Source: Icerya purchasi | Taxonomy: Eukaryota > Arthropoda > Insecta > Hemiptera > Monophlebidae | Direction: 5' to 3' | DNA: 64,000 bases | Assembly: GCA_039619475.1 (NCBI GenBank) | Contig: CM077116.1 | Span: 33,739,183-33,803,182 of the forward strand | Shown here: piece by piece, positions 49,901-58,506 of the stretch | Numbering within the stretch: the first letter of the stretch is position 1 | Layout of the letters: each line of letters starts with the position of its first letter | Translations under genes and position numbers: made by a program | Notes under the pieces: generated by a model | What the model was told of the DNA's origin: nothing | Databases searched by the model: none | The model's input: only the letters and a program-made list of their open reading frames with translations

Positions 49901-50106
49901 TAATCATTTCTCGGAAATAAATTTTAAACAGAGAAATATGTAAAGCTTCTTTCTATTCTATTCCATTCCAATCATAGTAGTTTATTCCATAATAAAATTA
50001 AAACGTAAATATTTTGCTTACTTTTTAAAACAAAAAAAAGTATAAATATGCTCTGCAGTAGTCATTCATAATATAAAGAATAATTTTTTGATATTGTTTG
50101 GTTTAG
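46924..50106 (+). other. Possible multi-exon non-coding 5' leader of the polymerase gene
   Basis: Candidate exons are 46,924-47,051 (donor CG/GTAAGT), 48,000-48,081 (acceptor TTTTCTGTAG, donor CG/GTAAGT) and 48,670-48,842 (acceptor TTTCTTTAG, donor A/GTAAGT). The final acceptor TTTGGTTTAG ends at 50,106, 20 bases before the polymerase ATG. The candidate exons are visibly less AT-rich than the T-rich stretches between them. No long open frame lies in them. A nearer TATA-like TATAAATA at 50,041 offers an unspliced alternative. Poly-A at 48,899-48,917 and poly-T at 49,091-49,105 lie in the presumed third intron. Confidence 0.4.
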
Positions 50107-50126
50107 ATTCTCAGTGTTTAAAAAAA

Positions 50127-53100
50127 ATGTCTTCACAATCCGTTTCGTCTTCAAATGTATCATCTTCGCTACCGATACATTTTCATGTGAAGAAAATGAC
50201 GAAGCATTATAAGAAGAGGATGGGAACATTTAGAATAATAAATGATAGTTCTAGGATAATAAACATCGACGAATTCTTAAACGAAATTAAAATTTGTATT
50301 TTCGAATTAATACGTGATAATATCGGTGTAGGAGTGAAATGTAGTTTGGTGCTACATTGCACGTATAAACCTGCAACCGATGTAAGCGGTGATAAAATTT
50401 CAATTCCTGCCTATTTCACATCGCAATGCAAATTATTAGTAGCAGGGGATGATTTCGATGAATTCTATTTTGATTCAGTTCGCGAAATTAAAGAACGCGC
50501 TGACAAAATGGAAAGTACTGAAGGCTCGGGTTATTCGATCGAAAAAATTAATTATCTTGAACTTCGTTTAAATAAAGTAAATGTTCTCGCGTGCGCGTCT
50601 TCCTATATACCGCTTCCGAACGTTATCAGTGCGCGAAAAGCGGTAATAAACGTAAAAAATACGGACTCTAAATGTTTCAAATACGCCATGTTGGCAAAAT
50701 TTGTAAATATTCATCCTGAACAAGTTTTTCGGTATATAAACAAGCCCGAGCTTGAGTCGAAATATGACTGGACGGGAATTTCGTTTCCATCTAGTCTCGA
50801 TGACGTAAATCGTTTCGAGAAAATTAACTCAAACACTTCGATTAATGTATACGGATTGGATAACAAAAACTTCGTTTATCCAGTTCGTATATGTAAAGAA
50901 GATAAGGAAGACCATACAGATCTCCTTCTTATTCAAAGTGGAGAGAAGAAACATTTCTGTTTCATTAAAAATTTAGAAAGACTTGTAAGGAGCCAAATTA
51001 CAAAGCATCAACATTGTTTACACATCTGTCGAAGATGCCTGTGGCACGTCGAGTCGCCTCAAAAGCTTCAGGAACATACAAAAGATTGTCGCACACACGC
51101 ACCAGTTGCGATTGAAATGCCGAAAGCGGGTAAAAATATTCTAAAATATAAAAACATACGCTTCCAACAGTGGGTTCCCATAGTTATATATGGGGATTTC
51201 GAGTGTATCCTAAAACCCGTGGGAAATAATGATGAATCAGATGTCTCCTCTACTCCTTCTTCAACAGAGAACAACCAGAGTGTGAATGATGAAGAAGAAG
51301 AAGAAACAGAAACAGAAAATATTGTGACTCGACGTGTTCAAAGTGAACATTCACGGAAAAACACTGTAAAAATTCATGAACATATACCGATGAGTTATTC
51401 GTATATTTGTGTGTCACGTATAGATGGTATCGATTTGCCAGATTCTTTACGAGCGCAGAGATTGTTTCGTGGTAAAAATGCTGCTAAACATTTCGTCGAG
51501 AGTTTAGTGCAAGACGCGAAAATAATATACGATTTTTACAAAAAAAGTAAAACCATCGAAATGACGTCGGAAGATTTAATCGCCTATAATAACGCGACTT
51601 CGTGTTATATTTGTTTGAAAGAGTTAAACGAAGGAAATAAGGTGAAAGATCATGACCATCTAACCGGAAAATTTCGCGGGGCTACGCACAACAAGTGTAA
51701 CCTGGAAATGCGTCTACCTCATTTCGTTCCAGTTTTCCTTCATAATCTAACGGGATACGATAGTCACCCGATCGTAATGGAATTGGGGTACGACAATAAA
51801 GACATTCATGTGCTCGCGAACACGATCGAATCTTATAAAGGATTCTCTAAGTCTGTGGTGCCTGGAAAGTTTCAGTTACGATTTGTGGATTCTTTCCACT
51901 TCATGGCCAGCAGCTTAGAGAAACTTGCGAATAATTTACCGATCGAAGCATTCAAACATACAACCGCAAACATCCGTGACCCGGGCTTACTCTCCCTTTT
52001 CCGCAGAAAAGGCTATTTTCCTTATGAATATTGTTCTAATGACGCCAAATTGGATGAAGAAACGCTGCCTCCCCGCTCGGCATTTTACAGCTCTCTCACA
52101 AAGTCTACGATCGGGGAGGAAGCATACAAACATGCTCAAAATGTGTGGAATTGTCTTGGTGTGCGGAATTTGGGAGAGTATTCCGATGAATATTTACGAA
52201 CCGATGTTTTGTTGCTGGCCGATGTTTTCGAAAACTTTCGATCTGTTTGCTTTAAAATTTACGGTATGGATGCAGCGTGGTCTTTTACAGCTCCCGGTTT
52301 TAGTTTTAATGCGATGTTAAAACTAACCGGGATCGAAATAGAACTTTTGACCGATTACGATATGTACCTCTTTTTCGAAAGAGGTATTCGTGGTGGGCTT
52401 ACACAATGCGTGCAACGGTATTGCGAAGCCAATAACCCGTACGTAAAAAATAATAATAACAGTAATAATAATAATAATAATAACAATAACAATAATAATA
52501 ACTCTCCCTCTGTGGAAAATAATTATATAATTTATTTGGATGCAAATAACTTGTACGGTCATTCCATGAGTGAACCTCTTCCTATAGGAGGCTTCCATTG
52601 GTTGACCGAAAATGAAATTTCGCAACTAGACATCTTAAATTATGATGAAAAAGAATCTGAAGGAAGTGTGTTGGAGGTGGATCTCGAATATTCAACTTCA
52701 TTACATGATCTTCATAATGATCTCCCATTTTGTCCAGAACAAAAAAAGGTTTCACAAAAGGGGAACGTTAAAAAATTAGTTGCTACACTCGAAAATAAAT
52801 ATAATTATGTAATTCATATAAAATATCTCAAACTAGCAATAAGTTCCGGATTGAAATTAACAAAAATCCACAGAGGGATTAAATTCACACAAGCTCCATT
52901 TTTAAAATCATACATCGATTTAAACACTACTCACCGTCAAAATGCTCGTAACGAATTTGAAAAGTTTATTTACAAACTTTTTAATAACTGTATATATGGG
53001 AAATCGATTCAATCATCCCGGAATATATTAGATATTAAACTCGTTAGTGATAAGGTTAAATTTACAAAAATGGTCGCAAACCCTAGATTTAAGGATCGAA

Positions 53101-53852
53101 GTATATTTAATGAGTCTCCTTTGTTGTGCGCGGTTCATCGTAATCCTAAAAAAATTTTATTCGATAAACCTATTTTTATTGGTATGTCGATATTAGATTT
53201 AAGCAAAGTTACTATGTACAACTTTCATTACAATGTAATGCAAAGAATGTATTCATATGAAAAGTTACGTTTATTATACACAGACACCGATAGTTTGGTG
53301 TATAACATATATACTGACGATTTATATCTCGATATCTCGCATAATTTAAGTTTTTTTGATACTTCGGATTATGATCCCCATCACCAATGTTATTCTGTAA
53401 TTAACCGAAAGGTGGTGGGGAAATTTAAAGATGAAATGTGCGGTGTACCTGTTGAGGCTTTTGTTGGTTTGAGGTCTAAGGTGTACAGCCTTAAACTCAG
53501 CCATAAAACTATAACAAAATGCAAAGGAATACCGTACAACATAACAAAAAATGAGATAACTTTTAATGATTACAAGAACTGTATCTTTAATAATAATGTT
53601 ATAAATAGTAGTAATTATCGGACCGCGTACATGATAAGGAGTTATGATCATAAATTATACACAATACGTTCAACCAAGTTAGCTATCAATGGGCTAGATG
53701 ATAAACGTGTGGTGTTACAAAATAACATATATACACTGGCTTTAGGTCATATAAGTTTAAGGAATAATAATAATAATAATTCTGGTGGTAATAATGATTC
53801 ACAGGATGCTGATGAATCTGAACCCTCGGTGAAACGTATTAAAGTAAATTAA
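50127..53852 (+). CDS. Protein-primed DNA polymerase B of the Polinton
   Basis: Replicates the linear element from protein-primed ends. ATG 50,127 (AAAAAAATG context) starts a 1241-residue frame; the codon further upstream is TTG. Motifs in order: a Cys/His finger CRRC...H...C near 301-321; Exo I DFE (357-359); an acidic insert (about 388-398); a CYIC...HDHLTG.FRG..H..CN zinc/HNH module like endonuclease VII (about 493-525); Exo II LTGYDSH (541-547); Exo III YLRTD (689-693); a polyasparagine run (775-792); Pol A DANNLYG (805-811); Pol B KLFNNCIYGK (950-959); Pol C YTDTDSL (1051-1057); and a basic end PSVKRIKVN. All exonuclease and polymerase acidic residues are present, so it is probably functional. 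AATAAA at 54,344-54,349 may end its transcript. Confidence 0.96.
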   Translation: MSSQSVSSSNVSSSLPIHFHVKKMTKHYKKRMGTFRIINDSSRIINIDEFLNEIKICIFELIRDNIGVGVKCSLVLHCTYKPATDVSGDKISIPAYFTSQCKLLVAGDDFDEFYFDSVREIKERADKMESTEGSGYSIEKINYLELRLNKVNVLACASSYIPLPNVISARKAVINVKNTDSKCFKYAMLAKFVNIHPEQVFRYINKPELESKYDWTGISFPSSLDDVNRFEKINSNTSINVYGLDNKNFVYPVRICKEDKEDHTDLLLIQSGEKKHFCFIKNLERLVRSQITKHQHCLHICRRCLWHVESPQKLQEHTKDCRTHAPVAIEMPKAGKNILKYKNIRFQQWVPIVIYGDFECILKPVGNNDESDVSSTPSSTENNQSVNDEEEEETETENIVTRRVQSEHSRKNTVKIHEHIPMSYSYICVSRIDGIDLPDSLRAQRLFRGKNAAKHFVESLVQDAKIIYDFYKKSKTIEMTSEDLIAYNNATSCYICLKELNEGNKVKDHDHLTGKFRGATHNKCNLEMRLPHFVPVFLHNLTGYDSHPIVMELGYDNKDIHVLANTIESYKGFSKSVVPGKFQLRFVDSFHFMASSLEKLANNLPIEAFKHTTANIRDPGLLSLFRRKGYFPYEYCSNDAKLDEETLPPRSAFYSSLTKSTIGEEAYKHAQNVWNCLGVRNLGEYSDEYLRTDVLLLADVFENFRSVCFKIYGMDAAWSFTAPGFSFNAMLKLTGIEIELLTDYDMYLFFERGIRGGLTQCVQRYCEANNPYVKNNNNSNNNNNNNNNNNNNSPSVENNYIIYLDANNLYGHSMSEPLPIGGFHWLTENEISQLDILNYDEKESEGSVLEVDLEYSTSLHDLHNDLPFCPEQKKVSQKGNVKKLVATLENKYNYVIHIKYLKLAISSGLKLTKIHRGIKFTQAPFLKSYIDLNTTHRQNARNEFEKFIYKLFNNCIYGKSIQSSRNILDIKLVSDKVKFTKMVANPRFKDRSIFNESPLLCAVHRNPKKILFDKPIFIGMSILDLSKVTMYNFHYNVMQRMYSYEKLRLLYTDTDSLVYNIYTDDLYLDISHNLSFFDTSDYDPHHQCYSVINRKVVGKFKDEMCGVPVEAFVGLRSKVYSLKLSHKTITKCKGIPYNITKNEITFNDYKNCIFNNNVINSSNYRTAYMIRSYDHKLYTIRSTKLAINGLDDKRVVLQNNIYTLALGHISLRNNNNNNSGGNNDSQDADESEPSVKRIKVN

Positions 53853-53896
53853 AATTTGTAATTTCTTTTTTTTTTTTCCTTTTTGTATATATTTTT

Positions 53897-54120
53897 ACCG
53901 ATTTCAGGTTATTATTGTGTTTAAAATTTTTTTTCATTCTATAGATATACCGTTTTCGTAATTTCTTTTTTAAATATTTTTTGTATACGTTTTTATGTGT
54001 ATTTGTTTTTTTCTTTTTGCATATAGTTTTACCGATTTCAGGTTATCTTGTGTTTAAAATTTTTTTTTATTTCAGATGTATCGTCTTCGTAAATTTTTTA
54101 AAAATATTTTTTCATGTATA
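53897..54120. repeat. 134-bp tandem duplication downstream of polymerase
   Basis: ACCGATTTCAGGTTAT begins at 53,897 and again at 54,031. Each is followed by GTGTTTAAAATTTTTTTT, then a GTTTTCGTAA or GTCTTCGTAA block. Two adjacent diverged units lie in the polymerase 3' flank. Confidence 0.8.
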
Positions 54121-54284
54121 TATATATTTTTTATATGTCTTTTTTCTGTATACATTTTTACACGTACTTGTTTTTCTTTAACATGTGTGTGTGTGTGTAC
54201 CGAATGTATATTATTTCAAATACATTTTTCCCATTTTTTGGTTTATTCATGTGTTTATTTCAAATTAACATTATTATTCATATA

Positions 54285-54480
54285 TATAATATGTGTTCTG
54301 TTTCAAAATTAAACATAAACTATACAGGTTGATAAAGAAAAGGAATAAAGTTGCAATGAAGAAGAAGAAGAAGAAAAATGAAAACTCATTTCATTTTGTA
54401 AATTATATATACATTTATTCAAAAAAAATTTACAACTAAAATATAAAAAATTATAATCAAAAAGATTTAAAAATTGAAAA
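54285..54480. repeat. Duplicated 3' flank, copy 1 (downstream of paralogue 1)
   Basis: The block has TGTGTTC, AACATAAACTAT, a GAAGAAG run, AAATTATATATACATTTATT and ATTTACAACTAAAATA in that order. It matches 55,765-55,975 in the same order and orientation. On the minus strand it supplies AATAAA (54,414-54,419), a plausible poly-A signal for the gene at 54,529. Confidence 0.75.
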
Positions 54481-54528
54481 TTAAATAAGAAACAAATTTA
54501 AAAAACTGTTTTTGAAACAAGAAAAAAA

Positions 54529-55341
54529 TCATATTTTAAAAATTTTTGGCATTTCATAACGACATATGGAACAATCTTTACCCAATACATATTTATCTGA
54601 GCTTTGATGAAAATGTTGGTTACATGGTAAATGGGGCCGTACTTTATTATTCATGAGTGTAGCAGGTGGTAAATATTCATAATAATCTACAATTTTTTCA
54701 CCAAATCTTGCTAACACTACTTCTGGTGGTGTCTGTTGCAAAAGTTGAATAATACTATCCCGCGTTGTTTCTTCCATAAACGGTTTGACAATATGATCGA
54801 ACCACTTCTTCATTAACATCATTTTGTTTAATACACACAAGCTCTCGTCACTTCCATTATTATGAAAATCACATTGAATAATTTCCATACTATTCTTGAA
54901 CTGCTTATGTAACTCTGCTAGAGATGACATCCCGTAATCACTTGTTAAGTTAATAATTTCGAACGGTAAATTCTGAGATTTGATTAAATGTAACATCCAT
55001 GGTATATTTTTACAATCCCCATGCATGTAGATTTGTGTTTTTTTATTCTTTTCATTCATCATTCCTAAATCACTTCCGAGATGAGTGATATCTCTGACTT
55101 TATAATTCCACGGATTGTTGCGATACTGCCAATAGGCCTTCACTTTATCTCCTTGAAAGTAGTGTTCAAGCTCTGCAAATGCCCGTTGCGAAGGTTTATA
55201 TAAAGTGTGTAAATTTTGCTTGCCATCGATGGCGAGCATTGCTAATTCGGTAACTTCATAATGTTCATTTTGTAACGTAAATCGTTCAACGTCCAAGAAA
55301 AAACCATGAGTTACGTTCAATGTATAAAAATTAGCAGACAT
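54529..55341 (-). CDS. Maelstrom-like Cys/His protein, paralogue 1
   Basis: A 270-residue frame from ATG 55,339-55,341; the codon further upstream is TTG. It begins with an RNase H-fold-like strand set (FFLDVERFTL, then ELAMLAIDG and LYKP), continues with IYMHGDCKNIPWML, and then has C147-x2-H150-x8-C159 followed by VLNKMMLMKKWFD. A second Cys/His pair closes the protein: C230-x2-H233 and C247-x2-C250. The C-x2-H-x8-C spacing and the DxE/ELA start resemble the MAEL domain, a DnaQ-type exonuclease fold with an E-C-H-C site used in piRNA silencing. That link is inference. It is a tandem paralogue of the next gene, with its own TATA box and initiator. Role in the element is unknown. Confidence 0.85.
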   Translation of the reverse strand: MSANFYTLNVTHGFFLDVERFTLQNEHYEVTELAMLAIDGKQNLHTLYKPSQRAFAELEHYFQGDKVKAYWQYRNNPWNYKVRDITHLGSDLGMMNEKNKKTQIYMHGDCKNIPWMLHLIKSQNLPFEIINLTSDYGMSSLAELHKQFKNSMEIIQCDFHNNGSDESLCVLNKMMLMKKWFDHIVKPFMEETTRDSIIQLLQQTPPEVVLARFGEKIVDYYEYLPPATLMNNKVRPHLPCNQHFHQSSDKYVLGKDCSICRYEMPKIFKI

Positions 55342-55413
55342 TTTGTGACTTAAAGACAACACAAACAATCGTATCAAACACAGTAACTTAATGTAATGTT
55401 TTGAGTAAAACTT

Positions 55414-55451
55414 AAACTGATTGAAAACGGTTTAATGCTGCTAGTTATATA
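55414..55451 (-). promoter_or_regulatory. TATA box and initiator of paralogue 1
   Basis: On the minus strand TATATAA (55,445-55,451) lies about 33 bases before an initiator TCAGTTT (55,414-55,420). The first ATG of such a transcript is the chosen start at 55,341. Confidence 0.6.
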
Positions 55452-55764
55452 GACTTTAACTTTGAAGCAAAAATTAAAACAAGTCACCATCATATACTCA
55501 TTATTTAACAACCGTTGTTAGCGATTTCCCCTTTTTCGAGGAATATAAATATGTCGAACGAATCATTTAAAACTCATTAGATTTTCAACATGTCAATAAT
55601 TTGTTACTATTTTGAACACATTACGCTAATTAGACAAGGTTTATTCCTCATTTAGAATATCTCGAAGCGATAAACTTTCTCTATGTCTTAAACGAGTTAT
55701 TTTAAGTTATTAGCATGTAACGTGTTATATTTTCATTCATACAATTTACTAATATTATTTATAA

Positions 55765-55975
55765 GTATAATAATTTGTGTTCCATTTCAACATTAAATAT
55801 AAACTATGTATGTTAGCGCGGAAGAAGAAAAAGAAAAAAATACTCATTTTGAAAATTATATATACATTTATTTAAAAATTTACAACTCAAATACGAAAAA
55901 ATATAAGTAAAAAGTTTTAAAAAACAAAAATTTACAACTAAAATATGAAAAATTACAATTAAAAAGATAAATATA
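55765..55975. repeat. Duplicated 3' flank, copy 2 (downstream of paralogue 2)
   Basis: Matches 54,285-54,480 in order and orientation. It supplies a minus-strand AATAAA at 55,867-55,872 for the gene at 55,959. It shows that the paralogues arose by tandem duplication including the 3' flank. Confidence 0.75.
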
Positions 55976-56870
55976 ATTTATGAGCTGAAATTGGAATTGT
56001 TGTAGATTCAGAATCATCACAATCGTAAACTATATTTTCTTCTAAAATTGTTTGATCTCCATTATTAAAATCTTTTTCTAAAGTTTCCGGGCACATATCT
56101 CGCAAAAAATTTGTTACATTTTTACGTCTACACTGTTTACAATCTTTAATTAAGGTAGGATGAGCTGCACTGAGTGGTAATGAATCTGGTATATCAAATC
56201 TATGATGCTTAAAACACGGCAAACATTTTTTAATATCTTCGTTTTTCCTTAATGATTCAGGTAATTTATCATAAAAATCACAAATTTTATCTGGGCACAA
56301 GGAAACTAATGTTTCTGCAGCAGCCTTCTGTATCGCTTGATGTTTAGGTCTAACATTCATATCATACCATTTCATCATTATAAATGCGTTTTTTAATGAG
56401 CATACATTAAGTCGTCCATCAGTGTGTGCGTCACATTTTACAGTACTCGCTATAGCATTGTACTTATTATTTAAATTTCTCAAATTCGGCATACTGTAAC
56501 GTGTTTCTAAGTTAATTATTTTATAATCCGTAAGCGACGTTATCATTAGTTTTTCCCATATAGTTTCAATTTTGGAATCTCCTTTAACATAAATTTTTAA
56601 AGGTTGTAAACTAATTAAAACATTTTCCAAATCTATAAATATATTTCTATAATTGGAATCTCCAGCGTTCCATGGGATTGAATGATAATTTCGTGTGAGC
56701 CATAAATTTGTACGTCTTTTACTACTGGTTAATATATTCCAATCGATCGGTGGTTTGTAAACTCGATGAAATTTTATTTCTCCATTTAAAGCTAATATCA
56801 CAAGCTCTTTAATAATGTATGCGTTATCATTATTTTTAAAACACTGGAAATCAATTATTACTTCATGCAT
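55959..56870 (-). CDS. Maelstrom-like Cys/His protein, paralogue 2
   Basis: A 303-residue frame from ATG 56,868-56,870 (MHEVIIDFQCF). The hydrophobic leader that could be read upstream starts at a TTG and is unlikely to be real. The layout matches paralogue 1: IIDFQCF, KELVILALNGEI and YKPP at the start, IYVKGDSKIETIWEKL in the middle, VKCDAHTDGRLNVCSLKNAF (C-x2-H-x7-C), then LPCFKHHRF and DCKQCRR (CxxH and CxxC). It adds a C-terminal extension rich in acidic and polar residues. Sequence identity to paralogue 1 is low, so the duplication is old or the pair has diverged fast. Function is unknown. The MAEL-like relation is inferred from the Cys/His spacing. Confidence 0.85.
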   Translation of the reverse strand: MHEVIIDFQCFKNNDNAYIIKELVILALNGEIKFHRVYKPPIDWNILTSSKRRTNLWLTRNYHSIPWNAGDSNYRNIFIDLENVLISLQPLKIYVKGDSKIETIWEKLMITSLTDYKIINLETRYSMPNLRNLNNKYNAIASTVKCDAHTDGRLNVCSLKNAFIMMKWYDMNVRPKHQAIQKAAAETLVSLCPDKICDFYDKLPESLRKNEDIKKCLPCFKHHRFDIPDSLPLSAAHPTLIKDCKQCRRKNVTNFLRDMCPETLEKDFNNGDQTILEENIVYDCDDSESTTIPISAHKLYLSF

Positions 56871-57055
56871 ACTACTTACTGCAGTGGAAAACAGAAAGAG
56901 AAAACTTAACGAAATAAAAACTTTATTAATTAAAAATAAATACAATCGTGTAAAAACAAAAATTTAACTTACAACTTTAAAGAACATTACTGAAACACAT
57001 TCAACATAATACTAAAAGCAAAATATCGAACAGCATTCTTTTATAATTTTTCTAT

Positions 57056-58291
57056 TTACAATTCGAGCACGTTATAACCGGTTGTTTTATCATGTATTAT
57101 AAGCGCGTAGCATGAAGTGTTTGCAGGTACGTTATCACGAGTCTTAAAATCCACTCTAATCTGTAACGGACTACCGTCATTTAAGAGTTCATTTTGAAAA
57201 TTACACGGTATAATAAAAAGCGGATATTTACTGAGAAATGAATCTACACTAACTGCAGGATGTGGTGGGTCCTTTCCATAATACATTGTTTGAAAATTCG
57301 CATATAACAAGTACAGATTACCAAATCTTTTCCGTTCAAAATCTAAATTCATCACTTCATAAGGATACCTTGTTGAATTTATGTACGCACAAATCTCAGT
57401 TACATTAATATGATCAAATGTAGAGGCATCCTTGGTTAAATCATTTTGTTTATTTGTCTGGAATCCAATAATGATGAAGCGAGGACGTTCTACAGTGGAA
57501 GTTGATTTGATTACCCAGCTATGCTCGGAAATGGTGGGTAAAGATGGTTGATGTGAAAGAGACCACGCTCTAAATTGTATAGGTGCTTGTTTTATTTTCT
57601 TTATTCGATTAAGTAAAGATATTTTTGCTCGATCACTCAGTTTAACAAAAGGTAGTTGCCAGGCAATGGTTTGAAATGTTACATTAATTGTCTTATCAGC
57701 TGTTGCAGTAAATCCATTTTTATCATTGTTTGCACGGATGAGAATAATTTCTTGTGTTGCATGTACGATTGCACGTCTATAATCTTCTGCAAAACTGAAT
57801 ATGTAGCGTAAAGGAATAATAAACTGAAATTCCAACAATAATTTAGCTCCGGCACCTAATGATGTTGAGGGACTTGATGTATCAGTAATTTCTCGTGTAA
57901 ATACTTTCAATTCTTCTGTATTTAGAGCGCATGTACTGTAGTTGTAATCTGATTTGATATTCTCCGAACATAATAATCTACGTGCAAGAGTTGTAATTCC
58001 AGGTTGCCGTACACATTCTATAATACTTCCATTAATTTCGTAGCGTAGCTCTGTGAATAGAAATAAAGGTCCATTCATTGAAAAATCTACTGACGGTGAA
58101 ACTGTGCCTTGTAGAAGTAAATAACTTTCCGATGGTAAAGTAATAACATCTTTTTGCTGAACAGGTATACGTATTTCATCACCAGCACCAAATCTTGAAC
58201 TTGCGTATGGTTTATGTGTATGTATTTCGTAAGCCGCTATTGTTTCGTCAATAACTGCATTTGCAGAATCAATTTGTAATATATGTTCCAT
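57056..58291 (-). CDS. Major capsid protein (double jelly-roll) of the Polinton
   Basis: A 411-residue frame from ATG 58,289-58,291. Its start, with AAYEIHTHKPY, then GDEIRIPVQQKDVITLPSES and YLLLQG, is the conserved N-terminal strand region of arthropod Polinton capsid proteins. Later blocks are FLFTELRYEINGSIIE, LEFQFIIPLRYIFSFAED, NVTFQTIAWQLPFVKLSD and the C-terminal YALIIHDKTTGYNVLEL. Known relatives form trimeric double jelly-roll capsomers like those of adenovirus hexon. The frame is intact. A TATA box lies about 110 bases upstream. It is followed on the same strand by paralogue 2 and preceded by the minor capsid gene, making a late-gene block. Confidence 0.92.
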   Translation of the reverse strand: MEHILQIDSANAVIDETIAAYEIHTHKPYASSRFGAGDEIRIPVQQKDVITLPSESYLLLQGTVSPSVDFSMNGPLFLFTELRYEINGSIIECVRQPGITTLARRLLCSENIKSDYNYSTCALNTEELKVFTREITDTSSPSTSLGAGAKLLLEFQFIIPLRYIFSFAEDYRRAIVHATQEIILIRANNDKNGFTATADKTINVTFQTIAWQLPFVKLSDRAKISLLNRIKKIKQAPIQFRAWSLSHQPSLPTISEHSWVIKSTSTVERPRFIIIGFQTNKQNDLTKDASTFDHINVTEICAYINSTRYPYEVMNLDFERKRFGNLYLLYANFQTMYYGKDPPHPAVSVDSFLSKYPLFIIPCNFQNELLNDGSPLQIRVDFKTRDNVPANTSCYALIIHDKTTGYNVLEL

Positions 58292-58400
58292 TGCAAACTA
58301 TATCAAACTAATATTTTTTCTTACTTAATCAACACGTTATAACCCAACGACTTTAGTACACTAATACTTTTTCTACTCAACAATTTCTTCTTTTTTCCTC

Positions 58401-58410
58401 TATTTATATA
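58401..58410 (-). promoter_or_regulatory. TATA box of the major capsid gene
   Basis: TATATAAATA on the minus strand, about 110 bases before the capsid ATG, predicting a leader of roughly 80 bases. Confidence 0.6.
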
Positions 58411-58506
58411 TTTTTTTTCAGCTCGAAACGGCGTTTGAACACGTTTATATATACTTCTATTAGTGTATATGAGCGGCATTTTAAAATTGATATTAATATA
58501 TTTTTA

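Noticed and set aside
53981..54332. Overlapping open frames after the polymerase
   Set aside because: They are T-rich, Phe/Tyr/Ile-dominated translations of a tandem repeat, not proteins.
55342..55377. Longer N-terminus for Maelstrom-like paralogue 1
   Set aside because: It would begin at TTG. The initiator-based transcript has its first ATG at 55,341.
56871..56945. Signal-peptide-like leader on paralogue 2
   Set aside because: The extension starts at TTG and lies in AT-rich upstream DNA. The conserved part begins at the ATG at 56,870.
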